The notes: generated from the letters alone by a model not told the origin. 64,000 nucleotides of DNA from an uncultured Acidimicrobiales bacterium (GCA_938041035.1 CALHYX010000029.1:62001-126000), one strand, 5' to 3'; shown: positions 51,525 through 59,536, counted from the stretch's first letter. Made by a program: numbers and translations.

Positions 51525-52874
51525 TCAGCACGCGCAACCGATCGAGCCTTCCTGGATGGCCGAACCGGCCGGCCCAATGAAGCCGAGGCCCTCGCCGGGC
51601 ACGACGAGCGAGGCGACCTCCTGCCCCGTGCCGATGTCGACCAGTACCACCTGACCGGGTTGGGCCACCCGCAGCTGTCGGCCGTCGCTCGAGATCTGCA
51701 GGTCAAAGCTCGGCCGCTCGGAGAACCAGATGCGTTCGAGCGTCTCGAGATCCGGGTTGAGGGCGATGATCGCGCCCCCTCCCGTCAGCGCATAGAGCCG
51801 ACCGTCTCGCCCCACCGCCGTCGCCAACGGGCCGCTCCTGGCGTCGGCCTGCAGCTGGGGGACCGCACCCTGGTCGACCACGGTGAAGAAGTCGGTCTCG
51901 ATGGCCACGACGGTGGCCGTGCTCGCATCGGTCACGTACAACATCGATCCGTCGGGCGAGACCGCGATCGAGAGTTTGGCGTCCTCGGTCGTGCCGATGG
52001 GCTCGGGCAAGAAGATGCAGAACGACCAGTCCTCCTCCAGGCTCAGCACGTGGACGAAGGCGTACCGGTCCTGACCCGGAGCACCGGGATCGGCGAGCGG
52101 GTCATCCCCGGGCTCGAGCGAGTACAGCGTGTAGAGGAAGGTGGAATCGGGATCGAGGACCTGGTCTCGGGCCACCCCGCGCATCTCGGGTTCGAGTTCG
52201 ACGTTGGGGCTGTACACGTCGGCGACCTCGCCGGTCTCGAGGTCGAGTTGGCGCACGAAGTAGCGGTCCGGTTCAAGGGCGGGAAAGAACTCCAGGAGGT
52301 AGATCACCGAACCGTCGAGTGAGAAGGTCTCGGGTTCGAAATTGCCGTCGAGGTCATAAATCCGCGGTGGGCGCTGGTCGGCCCACAGGACGGCGAGCCG
52401 CGTGGTGTCGCGCGACTCCGGTTCGTACAGCCCGGTGGCCGGTTCCTCCCGGAGGGGCATGAGCGCGACGGCCGCTCCCGTGGGCGCCACCGATCGGATC
52501 TCGAGCTGTTCGTCGAAGTGGGCGTGGATCTCGAATTCGCCGGTGTCGACGTCGACCGAACGTACCTCGGTGCCGTCATCGGTCGGCACCGCCTGATACA
52601 GCGAGGCCCCATCGGCCGAGATCGCCGCCCCGGAGTAGGTGGTGACCGCCTCGGTGGCCGGTTCGATGCGGTTGATGGACCCGTCGTCGGTCACGACGAG
52701 CACGGCGTCGGCGGCATCGGCCGGCCAGGCGAGGCCCACCAGAGCACCGAGCGCGCCGCCGACAACGATGAGCGAAACGAGCCCGAACCAGCGGCGCTTA
52801 CGGGCCGTGGCGGGGGTGGACTGGACCCGTGCGGGGTCGGCGGTTTCGGGTCTCGGGTTGGCCGAATGTGCCAT
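51525..52874 (-). CDS. Membrane-anchored beta-propeller (WD40-like) protein
   Basis: A 449-residue protein. A basic N-terminus (ARKRRWFG) and one membrane helix (about 28-50, FGLVSLIVVGGALGALVGLAW) place the rest outside. The body is a propeller of strands such as AAISADGASLYQAVP, AVSPDGSMLYVTDAST and VGRDGRLYALTGGG. It ends in GCAC, a cysteine pair at the extreme C-terminus. GAGGAG lies six bases before the ATG. It is upstream of, and probably co-transcribed with, the ECF sigma and anti-sigma genes. A role as a signal input is possible but unproven. Confidence 0.85.
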   Translation of the reverse strand: MAHSANPRPETADPARVQSTPATARKRRWFGLVSLIVVGGALGALVGLAWPADAADAVLVVTDDGSINRIEPATEAVTTYSGAAISADGASLYQAVPTDDGTEVRSVDVDTGEFEIHAHFDEQLEIRSVAPTGAAVALMPLREEPATGLYEPESRDTTRLAVLWADQRPPRIYDLDGNFEPETFSLDGSVIYLLEFFPALEPDRYFVRQLDLETGEVADVYSPNVELEPEMRGVARDQVLDPDSTFLYTLYSLEPGDDPLADPGAPGQDRYAFVHVLSLEEDWSFCIFLPEPIGTTEDAKLSIAVSPDGSMLYVTDASTATVVAIETDFFTVVDQGAVPQLQADARSGPLATAVGRDGRLYALTGGGAIIALNPDLETLERIWFSERPSFDLQISSDGRQLRVAQPGQVVLVDIGTGQEVASLVVPGEGLGFIGPAGSAIQEGSIGCAC

Positions 52875-53016
52875 CGGAACTCCTCGGGCAAGGCGGTGGC
52901 GAATCCACCCTCTCGCTCCACCCGACGTGCTCCGACGGGCGTTTGTTCACGACCCGTCAGAAAAAAAAATCGCGCCCGGATAGCCATCTCGCGGTACGGG
53001 ATGGCCGGGATGTCGA

Positions 53017-53022
53017 TAGCCT
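53017..53022 (+). promoter_or_regulatory. -10 box upstream of the cold-shock gene
   Basis: TAGCCT is followed by eight bases and then a GTG (53031) opening a 10-residue frame, which ends at the Shine-Dalgarno of the cold-shock gene. Confidence 0.4.
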
Positions 53023-53030
53023 GCACCCAG

Positions 53031-53063
53031 GTGGCTGTTCGTAGTCACCGGAAAAAACAGTGA
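53031..53063 (+). CDS. Leaderless leader peptide [10 protein letters not shown] (candidate)
   Basis: A 10-residue frame starts with GTG eight bases after TAGCCT. Its TGA stop overlaps the GAGGAAA ribosome-binding site of the cold-shock gene. Unlike the other three mini-ORFs the downstream gene has its own Shine-Dalgarno. The peptide is strongly basic. Confidence 0.35.
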   Translation: MAVRSHRKKQ

Positions 53064-53074
53064 GGAAATCAGCA

Positions 53075-53275
53075 ATGCCTACCGGAACCGTGAAGTTCTT
53101 CAACGCAGAGAAGGGCTTCGGCTTCATCTCTCAGGCAGAGGGCGACGATGTGTTCGTCCACTACTCCAACATCGAGGGCTCCGGTTACCGAAGCCTCGAC
53201 GAAGGTCAGAACGTCGAGTTTGAGGTCGGTCCTGGCCGTAAGGGTCCTGAGGCCCTGAACGTCCGGGTCGTCTGA
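53075..53275 (+). CDS. Cold-shock protein (CspA family)
   Basis: A 66-residue single cold-shock domain that binds RNA or single-stranded DNA. RNP1 is KGFGFIS and RNP2 is VFVHYS, and the whole length matches the family. Start 53075 has GAGGAAA (53062-53068) six bases upstream. A nine-base poly-A run and an AAAAAACAG segment lie in the upstream region. A strong terminator follows, so the gene is monocistronic, apart from the small leader frame. It is probably a highly expressed RNA chaperone. Confidence 0.97.
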   Translation: MPTGTVKFFNAEKGFGFISQAEGDDVFVHYSNIEGSGYRSLDEGQNVEFEVGPGRKGPEALNVRVV

Positions 53276-53309
53276 TCCAGAACGAGCCAGAACGAAAGAA
53301 GTAAAGCTT

Positions 53310-53352
53310 GCGGGCGGGGTGCGGGTAACGCACCCCGCCCGCTTGCGTTTTC
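53310..53352 (+). terminator. Rho-independent terminator of the cold-shock gene
   Basis: A perfect 14-bp stem, GCGGGCGGGGTGCG with CGCACCCCGCCCGC, and a five-base loop (53324-53328) are followed by TTGCGTTTT. It is the best terminator in the window. Confidence 0.92.
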
Positions 53353-53388
53353 GGCATCCGCGGGTAGCGGGTGCTCAGGCGAGCGCGG

Positions 53389-54399
53389 CTACACCGACGT
53401 GAGTTGGTAATCGCCGATCTCGTCGCTCCATTCGAGGGCGACGAGGCCTCGGGCCGCGGCTGCCTTCACAAACGGCAGGAAGCCCGAGTACCCGAGGCGC
53501 CGCTCGTTGAAGTCTCCCTGGCGATTGCGCATCTGGCGTTTGAGTCCGGACAGCGCCGCCGGTTGAGAATCGGCGACCACCGCCACGAGAAGATTCATGG
53601 CGTCGGTCTCGCCCGAGCCCTCCGCGGCGAGTGACACCTCGGGGTCGCCGCGACGACCGTCGAGCTCCACGATCCCCTGGTCGCCAAGGCTGCGAAGCAG
53701 TTCACCGAAGGCGCGGAATCCGTGGTCGGCCTCGGAGAAGGTGGGGTCCTTGCGCAACAACGCCCGCTTGAGCGTGGACGCCCGCACCGCCGAATCGCCG
53801 GAGCGTAGGAGACCCGACAAGGTACCGACCACCGTGGCGACCAGATCCCGCGGTGCCTGCGGCGCGTCCTCGTCGTCGTCGGACGACGCGTCATCCGACG
53901 TCGGTACGGCGTCGCGACGATCGGTGCGATCGACCAGCCGGTCATAGAAGAGGAACTCGTCACAGGCCGCGGGCAACAGATTTGATGTCGAGCCTTCAAC
54001 CCCGACACCGATCACCCGTTTGTCGAGTTCGCGCAACTTGTGCACCAGGGGGGTGAAGTCGCTGTCGCCGGTGCCAAGCACGAACGTGGTGATGTAGGAC
54101 CGTTCGAACGCGAGCTCGATGGCATCGACCACCAGTTTGATGTCGGCGCTGTTCTTGCGCGCCTTGCCCATCCGCTGGGTGATCTCGATCAGCTCGACGT
54201 GCTGTCGGGTGAGCATGCGCCGGTCCTTGTCGAACATCGACCAGTCCGCGTACGCCTTGCGCACGACCACCCGGCCCCGCTCGGCCATGGCGTCGGCGAT
54301 GGGTTGAAGGTCAAAGTTGACATTCAGCCGATCCCGGGCGCCGATGGCGAGGTTTTCGTAGTCGAGGAACAGGGCGATGCGATCTTCGTCGTGGTTCAC
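53389..54399 (-). CDS. NYN-domain protein with LOTUS/OST-HTH-like C-terminus
   Basis: A 336-residue protein. The N-terminal NYN (PIN-like) nuclease domain has IALFLDYENL (Asp13), NSADIKLVVDA and GTGDSDFTPLV, the acidic residues of the metal site. An acidic linker (DDASSDDDEDAP) is followed by two winged-helix-like segments of the OST-HTH/LOTUS type (LLRKDPTFSEADHGFRAFGELL and a second one near the end). RNA cleavage or binding is likely. The start is a GTG at 54399. A tiny ATG-CAG-GGG-TGA frame overlaps it (GTGA) but has no clear -10 box. Confidence 0.88.
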   Translation of the reverse strand: MNHDEDRIALFLDYENLAIGARDRLNVNFDLQPIADAMAERGRVVVRKAYADWSMFDKDRRMLTRQHVELIEITQRMGKARKNSADIKLVVDAIELAFERSYITTFVLGTGDSDFTPLVHKLRELDKRVIGVGVEGSTSNLLPAACDEFLFYDRLVDRTDRRDAVPTSDDASSDDDEDAPQAPRDLVATVVGTLSGLLRSGDSAVRASTLKRALLRKDPTFSEADHGFRAFGELLRSLGDQGIVELDGRRGDPEVSLAAEGSGETDAMNLLVAVVADSQPAALSGLKRQMRNRQGDFNERRLGYSGFLPFVKAAAARGLVALEWSDEIGDYQLTSV

Positions 54400-54471
54400 C
54401 CCTGCATCCTCACACGGAACCGGTCCCGCAGGGGGACGCTCCGGGCCGGGCGCGGCCGCCCTCGCGAGCTG

Positions 54472-55575
54472 TTAGCTCTCGAAGCCCGGGGTGCGGGCTT
54501 CCCAGCGAGCATTGACCGCACCCTGGTCGTCAGCGGAGAGTTCGACGTAGCCGACGGCGGAGATCGATTCGAGGCCCGCGTCGCTCAACATGTAGTCGAC
54601 GAAGTCGGCTACCCCGGTCTGGTTCGCCGCGGCGTCGACGTTGACGTAGGTGTACAGGAACCGGGCGATCGGGAACTCGGCGGAGGCGATGGTCTCCTCG
54701 GTCGGCGACACGCAGGTACCGCCGTCCTCGGTCGACACCTGCAACAACTTCACCTGACCGGCTTCCTCGGCCTCTTTGGCAAAGGCAAAGCCGACCCAGC
54801 CGAGCGAGAACTGGCTGCTGGCGATGCCCTCGATGATGACGTTGTCATCGGGGCTGGAGGTGTAATCCGGGCGGATGGTCTCGTCGAATTCGCGGGCGCC
54901 GGTGTCGAGGCCGGTGTCGCCCTTGACGACACCGTCGATCACGATCTCGTTGAACGAGTCGAAGGTGCCCGATTCCTCGCCGGGGCCGAAGACGTCGAGC
55001 GGCGCTTCGGGGAACTGCGTCCCGCTCCACTCACCGGTGAGGGCGTTGGCATCGGACCAGTCGCTGAAGCCGATGGCCTCACCCGACAGCAGGGCGTAGA
55101 GGTCGTTGAAGGAGACGCATTCGATGGCGTCGTTGGTGGACGACGTGATCACGCTGATGCCGTCGATGGCCCGCTTGAGTTCGATGAACTCGATGCCGTT
55201 CTCTTCGCAGATGGCGATCTCTTCGGCTTTGTATTGGCGCGACGCGTTGCCGATCGGCACCTCGCCGGCGCAGAACTTCCTGGCCCCATCACCGGAACCC
55301 GGCCCTTCGACCGCGATGGCGAGGCCGGGTTGTTGGGCGGCGAATTCTTCGGCCTGGCGCTGGACGATCGGGAAGACGGTCGATGAACCGGAGACGAGGA
55401 ACTGGCCCTCGGTGCCGTCTCCGGAACCTCCGCCATCGCCGGAGGCTCCGTCGGAACCGCCGCTACTGCCGCACGCGGCAGCGATGAGGCTGAACGCAAA
55501 TAGCATCGCGAGCAACGTGGTGGGGCGAGAGCGGCGGTGACGGGTTTGGGTACGAGGGAACGCGGTGTCTTCCAT
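54472..55575 (-). CDS. pstS: Phosphate-binding protein PstS (orphan)
   Basis: A 367-residue lipoprotein with a lipobox (IAAACGS) and a Gly/Ser-rich linker. The body follows PstS: SGSSTVFPI, GSGDGARKFCAGE, GNASRQYK and FGPGEESGTFDSFNE, residues that hold phosphate. It should bind periplasmic-side phosphate. No pstC, pstA, pstB or phoU gene is in the window. ATG 55575 is seven bases after TACCGT, so the transcript looks leaderless. A PHO-box-like pair of 7-mers lies about 55 bases upstream of that box. Confidence 0.93.
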   Translation of the reverse strand: MEDTAFPRTQTRHRRSRPTTLLAMLFAFSLIAAACGSSGGSDGASGDGGGSGDGTEGQFLVSGSSTVFPIVQRQAEEFAAQQPGLAIAVEGPGSGDGARKFCAGEVPIGNASRQYKAEEIAICEENGIEFIELKRAIDGISVITSSTNDAIECVSFNDLYALLSGEAIGFSDWSDANALTGEWSGTQFPEAPLDVFGPGEESGTFDSFNEIVIDGVVKGDTGLDTGAREFDETIRPDYTSSPDDNVIIEGIASSQFSLGWVGFAFAKEAEEAGQVKLLQVSTEDGGTCVSPTEETIASAEFPIARFLYTYVNVDAAANQTGVADFVDYMLSDAGLESISAVGYVELSADDQGAVNARWEARTPGFES

Positions 55576-55582
55576 ACCGCTC

Positions 55583-55588
55583 ACGGTA
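55583..55588 (-). promoter_or_regulatory. -10 box of pstS
   Basis: On the minus strand TACCGT is followed by seven bases and then the ATG at 55575. Confidence 0.45.
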
Positions 55589-55641
55589 GAGACGGCACCT
55601 TGCCCGGCGTTCGCGATCACCTTGCGTTCTGACCACGACAA

Positions 55642-55658
55642 GGTGAACTCTGGGTAAC
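55642..55658 (-). promoter_or_regulatory. PHO-box-like direct repeat upstream of pstS
   Basis: On the minus strand GTTACCC-AGA-GTTCACC forms two related 7-mers spaced ten bases apart. Actinobacterial PhoP sites are GTTCACC direct repeats, usually 11 bases apart. The distance to the -10 box is longer than usual, so the assignment is tentative. Confidence 0.25.
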
Positions 55659-55683
55659 GAAGCCCGCGGCGGGGTGAAACCCG

Positions 55684-56205
55684 TCACCCAATGGGACTGC
55701 GCCGGCGTTCCACCCCGTCGAACGCAATCGCGGCGATGAGCATCAGTACCAGCGGAAGAACGGGGATGTGCCAGAGAAAGTCGATCGCCGAATGGACCCC
55801 AAAGCCCGCGAGGGCCGGGGTCACAATCGCCGGCGCCGCAGCCGCTCCGCGACGACGCACCATCAGCCAGGCCGAGAAGAACAGACCAATCGCGCCCAAC
55901 ACGCCATGGGTGACGAGCAGTTCGAGATACTCGTTGTGCACGAATCGGGCTCGTAGGGCCCGTCCGTCCTCGTTCCATTGCAGATCCACCACCCCGGGGC
56001 CCTGACCGATGATCGGCGACGATGTGAACTCCCCCCACGCCGCCTCGGCTTCGGCGCGACGGTCGCCGAAAACCACTCGATCGTCGAGCGACCCAGCGCT
56101 AGTGGTGGACGAGATGTTGAACCGGCGATCGACGACGTCGTCGAGCAGGCCGGTAGAGAGGAGGAGACCTCCACCCACGACCGCTACCGCGGACCGAGGA
56201 GATCT
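55684..56205 (-). pseudogene. 5'-truncated O-antigen ligase-like gene
   Basis: Only the last 170 residues or so of an O-antigen ligase/Wzy-C type membrane protein are present. They include FVHNEYLELLVTHGVLGAIGLFF and HSAIDFLWHIPVLPLVLML, typical of the C-terminal half. The family is normally 400 residues or longer with about 12 helices. The reading frame continues to 56259, but that part is antisense to the next gene and has no coding character. Similarity ends at about 56197. There is no start codon with a ribosome site, so it is probably a remnant or an assembly junction. Confidence 0.75.
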
Positions 56206-56887
56206 CGACTTCGAGATCGTCCGCCAGGTCGAGGTGGCCGACGACGGCGCCCTGGTCATCTACCTTGACGTGCCCTGTGAGGCCAACGCCTACGTCGACG
56301 CATACGTGGAGGTGCGGCAGGCGAAGGCGAAGGGAAGCACCGCCTCGACCGCGTACGGAACCACCTACAACGTTGGCGCCTGCATCGATGGCGAGTTGCG
56401 GATCGAAACGCGCGCCTATCCCTACGACGGACGGATCCAGTCCGGCAAGCTGGCCATTACCGCGACCGTGTACATCTACGGAGCCGAGTACTCGATGTCC
56501 ATCCGTACCTCGACCGGACAGGTGAAGGGGAGCGACGTTCGCGACCTCGGAAACTACGTGAACGATCCGGACTCGCCCCTGACGATCGACGCCGTCACCC
56601 GCACCGCCGACGGCTTGGCGGTCACCGTCACCATCGACGACTGCCCGTCGGGGGCCTACGTCAACGCCTACGGCGATGCCGCCGCCCTCGACAAGCAGGC
56701 TTCGGCCAATCAACTATCCGGTTACCTGGACACCACCTGCAGTGGCGGCCCGGAGACGTTCGACATCCGTTTCACCGGTGCGCTCGACTCCAAGAACGTA
56801 GGCATCCACGTCGCGGCCTACGTCGAGACGATGTTCAGCTGGGAGTACTACGAGAACGCCGGTGAGTTCCGCCTTCGCAAGAAGTAG
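56198..56887 (+). CDS. Exported-type repeat protein lacking its N-terminus
   Basis: The coding-like segment starts at about 56198 (GDLDFEIVRQVEV) and runs to the stop at 56887, about 229 residues. Two similar beta-sandwich repeats are visible: one with ANAYVDAYVEVRQAK and ITATVYIYG, the other with AYVNAYGDAAALD and GIHVAAYVETMF. Cysteines (PCEAN, GACID, DDCPS, TTCSG) pair up as in exported proteins. No signal peptide precedes it; an in-frame GTG lies at 56234. Upstream frame positions back to 56009 are antisense to the ligase remnant. It is therefore probably truncated. The family is unknown. Confidence 0.6.
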   Translation, partial: GDLDFEIVRQVEVADDGALVIYLDVPCEANAYVDAYVEVRQAKAKGSTASTAYGTTYNVGACIDGELRIETRAYPYDGRIQSGKLAITATVYIYGAEYSMSIRTSTGQVKGSDVRDLGNYVNDPDSPLTIDAVTRTADGLAVTVTIDDCPSGAYVNAYGDAAALDKQASANQLSGYLDTTCSGGPETFDIRFTGALDSKNVGIHVAAYVETMFSWEYYENAGEFRLRKK

Positions 56888-56913
56888 CCCCCGCACGGCG
56901 GCGCCCGCGGTCG

Positions 56914-58032
56914 TCAGCCGTCGCAGAGCGACTCGGTCGGCGACGGTTCGACCACCCCGCTGGTCGCCACGGTCGCACCTCGGCTGCGTTCGGCGATTCG
57001 GCCGTGGACCGAGGGGATCTCTTCGCCGACCGCCGGTCGGGGCCGGCCGCGCTCATCGAGGCGAAGGGGCGTCACGAGCAGTTGTCGTAGTTGGGGATCC
57101 ACCACGTAGGTGACCATCGCCGAGGTGGTGCGATCCTCTCCGCGAGCGGTCGGCAGCACGAGATTCCCGAGCGAGTACAGCACCCAGGTGTCGCCGATCT
57201 TTTCCATACCCTGGAGCACGTGTGGGTGGCTGCCGACGATCAGGTCCACCCCCAGATCAGCCCAGCGAGCGGCCAGCGCCCGGCGGTCCTGTTCCGGGCA
57301 CGGTTCGTATTCCTCGCCCCAGTGCACGAGCACCACCGCAACGTCGGATTCGGCCACCACCCGGGCGACCAGCGCGTCGACCCGTTCGGCGAAGGGATCA
57401 CACGCCCAGGAAACCTGGGGGCGACTGGTATCGCCGCCGAAGGACCAGTTGCACGGCACCCGGGAGAAGCTGGCGAACCCGACCGTCACCCCCTTGACGT
57501 CGATGAAGAGGGGTTCATAGGCCTCGGTGGGGTCGGCTCCGGCGCCCACGTGGGCAAGCCCGCCGGCGTCGAGCAGTTCCACGGTGCGGATCGTTCCCGC
57601 CTTTCCGAAGTCCCAGACGTGGTTGTTGGCCAGGCCGGCCACATCGACGCCGGCGTCGGTGAGCACCTGCACGGCGCCCGGCGGAGCTCGGAACAAGAAG
57701 TCCTTGTCGACCGGCGCCCGGCCGACGTCGGGTTCGGTGATGGTCGACTCCACGTTCACCGTCATCAGGTCGACGGCGGTGGTGAGCTCGGCGATGGCGC
57801 CGAAGGGATCTTCGGTTTCGAGGCCGTCTACGAGGGCCACGTCACCCCCGAAACCGAGGGTGATCGTCGGGGTCGGCGCCTCGGTCGTGGTGGGTGCCGA
57901 GGTAGGAGCGAGGGCCGATGTCGGTGGAGCTGGTTGCAGCTCGCCTCGCTGGTTGGCCGAACAGGCCGCGGCCAACAGGCCAACGGCGACCGAGGTGGCG
58001 ATCACTACCAGCGGGCGGGGACGGGACGACAC
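56914..58032 (-). CDS. CapA-family (poly-gamma-glutamate synthesis type) lipoprotein
   Basis: A 372-residue protein of the CapA/PgsA metallophosphatase-like family. A lipobox (LLAAACSA) and Thr/Pro-rich linker lead to the fold: FGGDVALVD, MTVNVESTIT, ANNHVWDFGKAGT, VLVHWGEEYEPC and VGSHPHVLQGMEKI. The Asp, Asn and His residues of these motifs are the family's metal ligands. It may act in capsule polymer synthesis, but the exact reaction is not known. A GTG start at 58032 was used, with a weak -10 box. It is convergent with the truncated repeat protein. Confidence 0.9.
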   Translation of the reverse strand: MSSRPRPLVVIATSVAVGLLAAACSANQRGELQPAPPTSALAPTSAPTTTEAPTPTITLGFGGDVALVDGLETEDPFGAIAELTTAVDLMTVNVESTITEPDVGRAPVDKDFLFRAPPGAVQVLTDAGVDVAGLANNHVWDFGKAGTIRTVELLDAGGLAHVGAGADPTEAYEPLFIDVKGVTVGFASFSRVPCNWSFGGDTSRPQVSWACDPFAERVDALVARVVAESDVAVVLVHWGEEYEPCPEQDRRALAARWADLGVDLIVGSHPHVLQGMEKIGDTWVLYSLGNLVLPTARGEDRTTSAMVTYVVDPQLRQLLVTPLRLDERGRPRPAVGEEIPSVHGRIAERSRGATVATSGVVEPSPTESLCDG

Positions 58033-58065
58033 GTGCGCAGTCTGGTGCGCCCGTCGCGCATCGGA

Positions 58066-58740
58066 CTAGTTCAGAAAGGCCGACAGCGGGGCGTCGCAAC
58101 CCAGGATGAGCTCGGTCATTTCGAGGGCATTGAGCTCGGGGAACTCGTGGGCGACGGCATCGAACCAGTCGCTCGCCATGCACTCGGCCTGTTCCGCGGT
58201 CAGTTCTTCGTGACTTTCGAGCAGGGCGCCCTGCATCAACTCGACCGCTTCGTCGACGGTGACGTGGCTGGGAACGGGGACCGCGGGCTGCACGATGCGC
58301 GGTTCGACCGACGGGGCCGTGGTCGGCGGAGTCGTGGGTGGCGTCGTTGGTGAAGCGGTTACCGGGGGTGCGGTTTCGGGTGGAGCGGTGACCGGGGGCA
58401 CGGTCGCCGGCGGAGTCGTTGGCACCCGTGTGGTGGGTACGGGTGTGGTGGGTACGGGTGTAGTGGGCACTGGTGTAGTGGCGGGCGGCGACGGTTCGGC
58501 CGGCGCGGGGGTGAGCCACGGGTTCTGCACGACGGTGTCGCCGGCGGGCGCCGGCTCGGCCGCGGCGGTGTCGCCTTCGCCAAGGGACCGCGGCAACGCC
58601 GCGCAGGCCCCAAGGACGAGGGCCAGGGCGGCGAATAGGGCGACCCGGGTGACGATCGTGACGGTTCGCGACCGGGTTGCGAAGCCGGGCGAAACCGGTG
58701 CCGGTGATGCGGGTACGGATGCGGGCGCTGAACGAATCAT
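58066..58740 (-). CDS. Lipoprotein with repetitive Val/Pro/Thr linker
   Basis: A 224-residue lipoprotein with a lipobox (LVLGACAA). The linker (about 75-145) is made of VPTTP and PPVTAPP units, with four 15-bp tandem repeats in the DNA. The C-terminal domain of about 75 residues is helical and acidic, with two cysteines (AECMASDWFDAVA and LILGCDAP). The family is unknown. GGAGAGAAGGA lies before the ATG at 58740. It is divergent from the SigE-type sigma gene, whose regulatory region carries the TTATCCCCA pair. Confidence 0.8.
   Translation of the reverse strand: MIRSAPASVPASPAPVSPGFATRSRTVTIVTRVALFAALALVLGACAALPRSLGEGDTAAAEPAPAGDTVVQNPWLTPAPAEPSPPATTPVPTTPVPTTPVPTTRVPTTPPATVPPVTAPPETAPPVTASPTTPPTTPPTTAPSVEPRIVQPAVPVPSHVTVDEAVELMQGALLESHEELTAEQAECMASDWFDAVAHEFPELNALEMTELILGCDAPLSAFLN
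58415..58474 (-). repeat. 15-bp tandem repeat in a lipoprotein linker
   Basis: Four units of GTGGTGGGTACGGGT type at 58415-58429 (diverged), 58430-58444, 58445-58459 and 58460-58474. The second and third are identical. They encode TPVPT-like steps. Confidence 0.87.
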
Positions 58741-58814
58741 GGGGGTTCCTTCTCTCCAAAAGGGTCTGCCCGGTCGGACGGAAACGATCCCCGGTCCGTT
58801 CAAAATTGCGCGAT

Positions 58815-58845
58815 TTATCCCCAGCTCAAGGCGAGTTATCCCCAG
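58815..58845 (+). promoter_or_regulatory. Two TTATCCCCAG copies, 21 bp apart
   Basis: Identical 10-mers at 58815-58824 and 58836-58845 lie two helical turns apart. They differ by one base from the DnaA box TTATCCACA. They are upstream of the sigma gene and of the divergent lipoprotein gene, so they may be an operator for either. Confidence 0.5.
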
Positions 58846-58957
58846 AACCTGCTCATTTCGTCATCAAACGGCAACAAAACGCCTTGGACAAAGTGGTGGG
58901 TCCAGACGTGTGGGGTCCATGATGCTGTTCTCGACCGGCGCCGAAAGGGGGGTGAAC

Positions 58958-59536
58958 GTGTCCGAAACAACGAGTGACGTCATCCTCGGCGGGTCGACGC
59001 ATTTCGGTACGTTCTTTCGGGCGGAGTTCACCAACATGGTCGCCCTGGCCGAGGCGGTGTGCGGCGATCCGTCGGCCGCCGAGGACATCGCCGCCGAAGC
59101 GATGAGCAAGGCCCACGATCGGTGGGCCAAGATCGGCGGCTACGACAAACCCGCCACCTGGGTGCGCCGGGTCACCATCAACATGGCGCACTCGCACGGC
59201 CGGCGGTTGTCCACCCGCCGCAAGTTTCTGCGGGCCCAGCGATCCGAGCCCGCCGCCACCCTTGCCGAACGCGACGACGAACTGTGGGCCGCCGTGGCCA
59301 AACTCGCCCCCAAGCAACGCAGCGCCATCGCCCTGCACTATCTCGAAGATCTCTCCGTGGCCGAAATCGCCGAGGTGCTCGAATGCACCGTCTCGACCGC
59401 CACCAGCCACCTGCACAACGGCCGCAAGAAGTTGGCCACCCTGCTGACCTCCTCGGCCTCCCCCGCCACCCCTTCTCACCCGACCTCCTCTCTCCCCACC
59501 TCCTCTCCCGACGATGCCTCCGGAGCCGAACGATGA
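58958..59536 (+). CDS. SigE-family RNA polymerase sigma factor
   Basis: A 192-residue sigma factor of the actinobacterial SigE-like ECF group. Region 2 has FRAEFTNMVALAEAVCGD, EDIAAEAMSKAHDRW and PATWVRRVTINMAHS, and region 4 has APKQRSAIALHYLEDLSVAEIAEVLECT. A Ser/Pro/Thr-rich tail of about 30 residues follows. Among several in-frame starts (58919, 58922, 58952, 58958), the GTG at 58958 is preferred since AAAGGGGGG lies six bases upstream. Its stop overlaps the ATG of the next gene (ATGA), a probable sensor/anti-sigma. Confidence 0.9.
   Translation: MSETTSDVILGGSTHFGTFFRAEFTNMVALAEAVCGDPSAAEDIAAEAMSKAHDRWAKIGGYDKPATWVRRVTINMAHSHGRRLSTRRKFLRAQRSEPAATLAERDDELWAAVAKLAPKQRSAIALHYLEDLSVAEIAEVLECTVSTATSHLHNGRKKLATLLTSSASPATPSHPTSSLPTSSPDDASGAER

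Noticed and set aside
54399..54408. Fifth leader mini-ORF (ATG CAG GGG TGA) overlapping the NYN gene's GTG
   Set aside because: The overlap is present, but the upstream bases have no TANNNT box, and a three-codon frame is too short to weigh.
56009..56197. N-terminal extension of the repeat protein back to an ATG at 56009
   Set aside because: This segment is antisense to the conserved ligase C-terminus, has low-complexity Arg/Ser/Pro content and provides no signal peptide.
58815..58845. Possible replication origin
   Set aside because: Only two imperfect DnaA-like boxes are present, with no AT-rich stretch, and no dnaA, dnaN or parAB genes are nearby.
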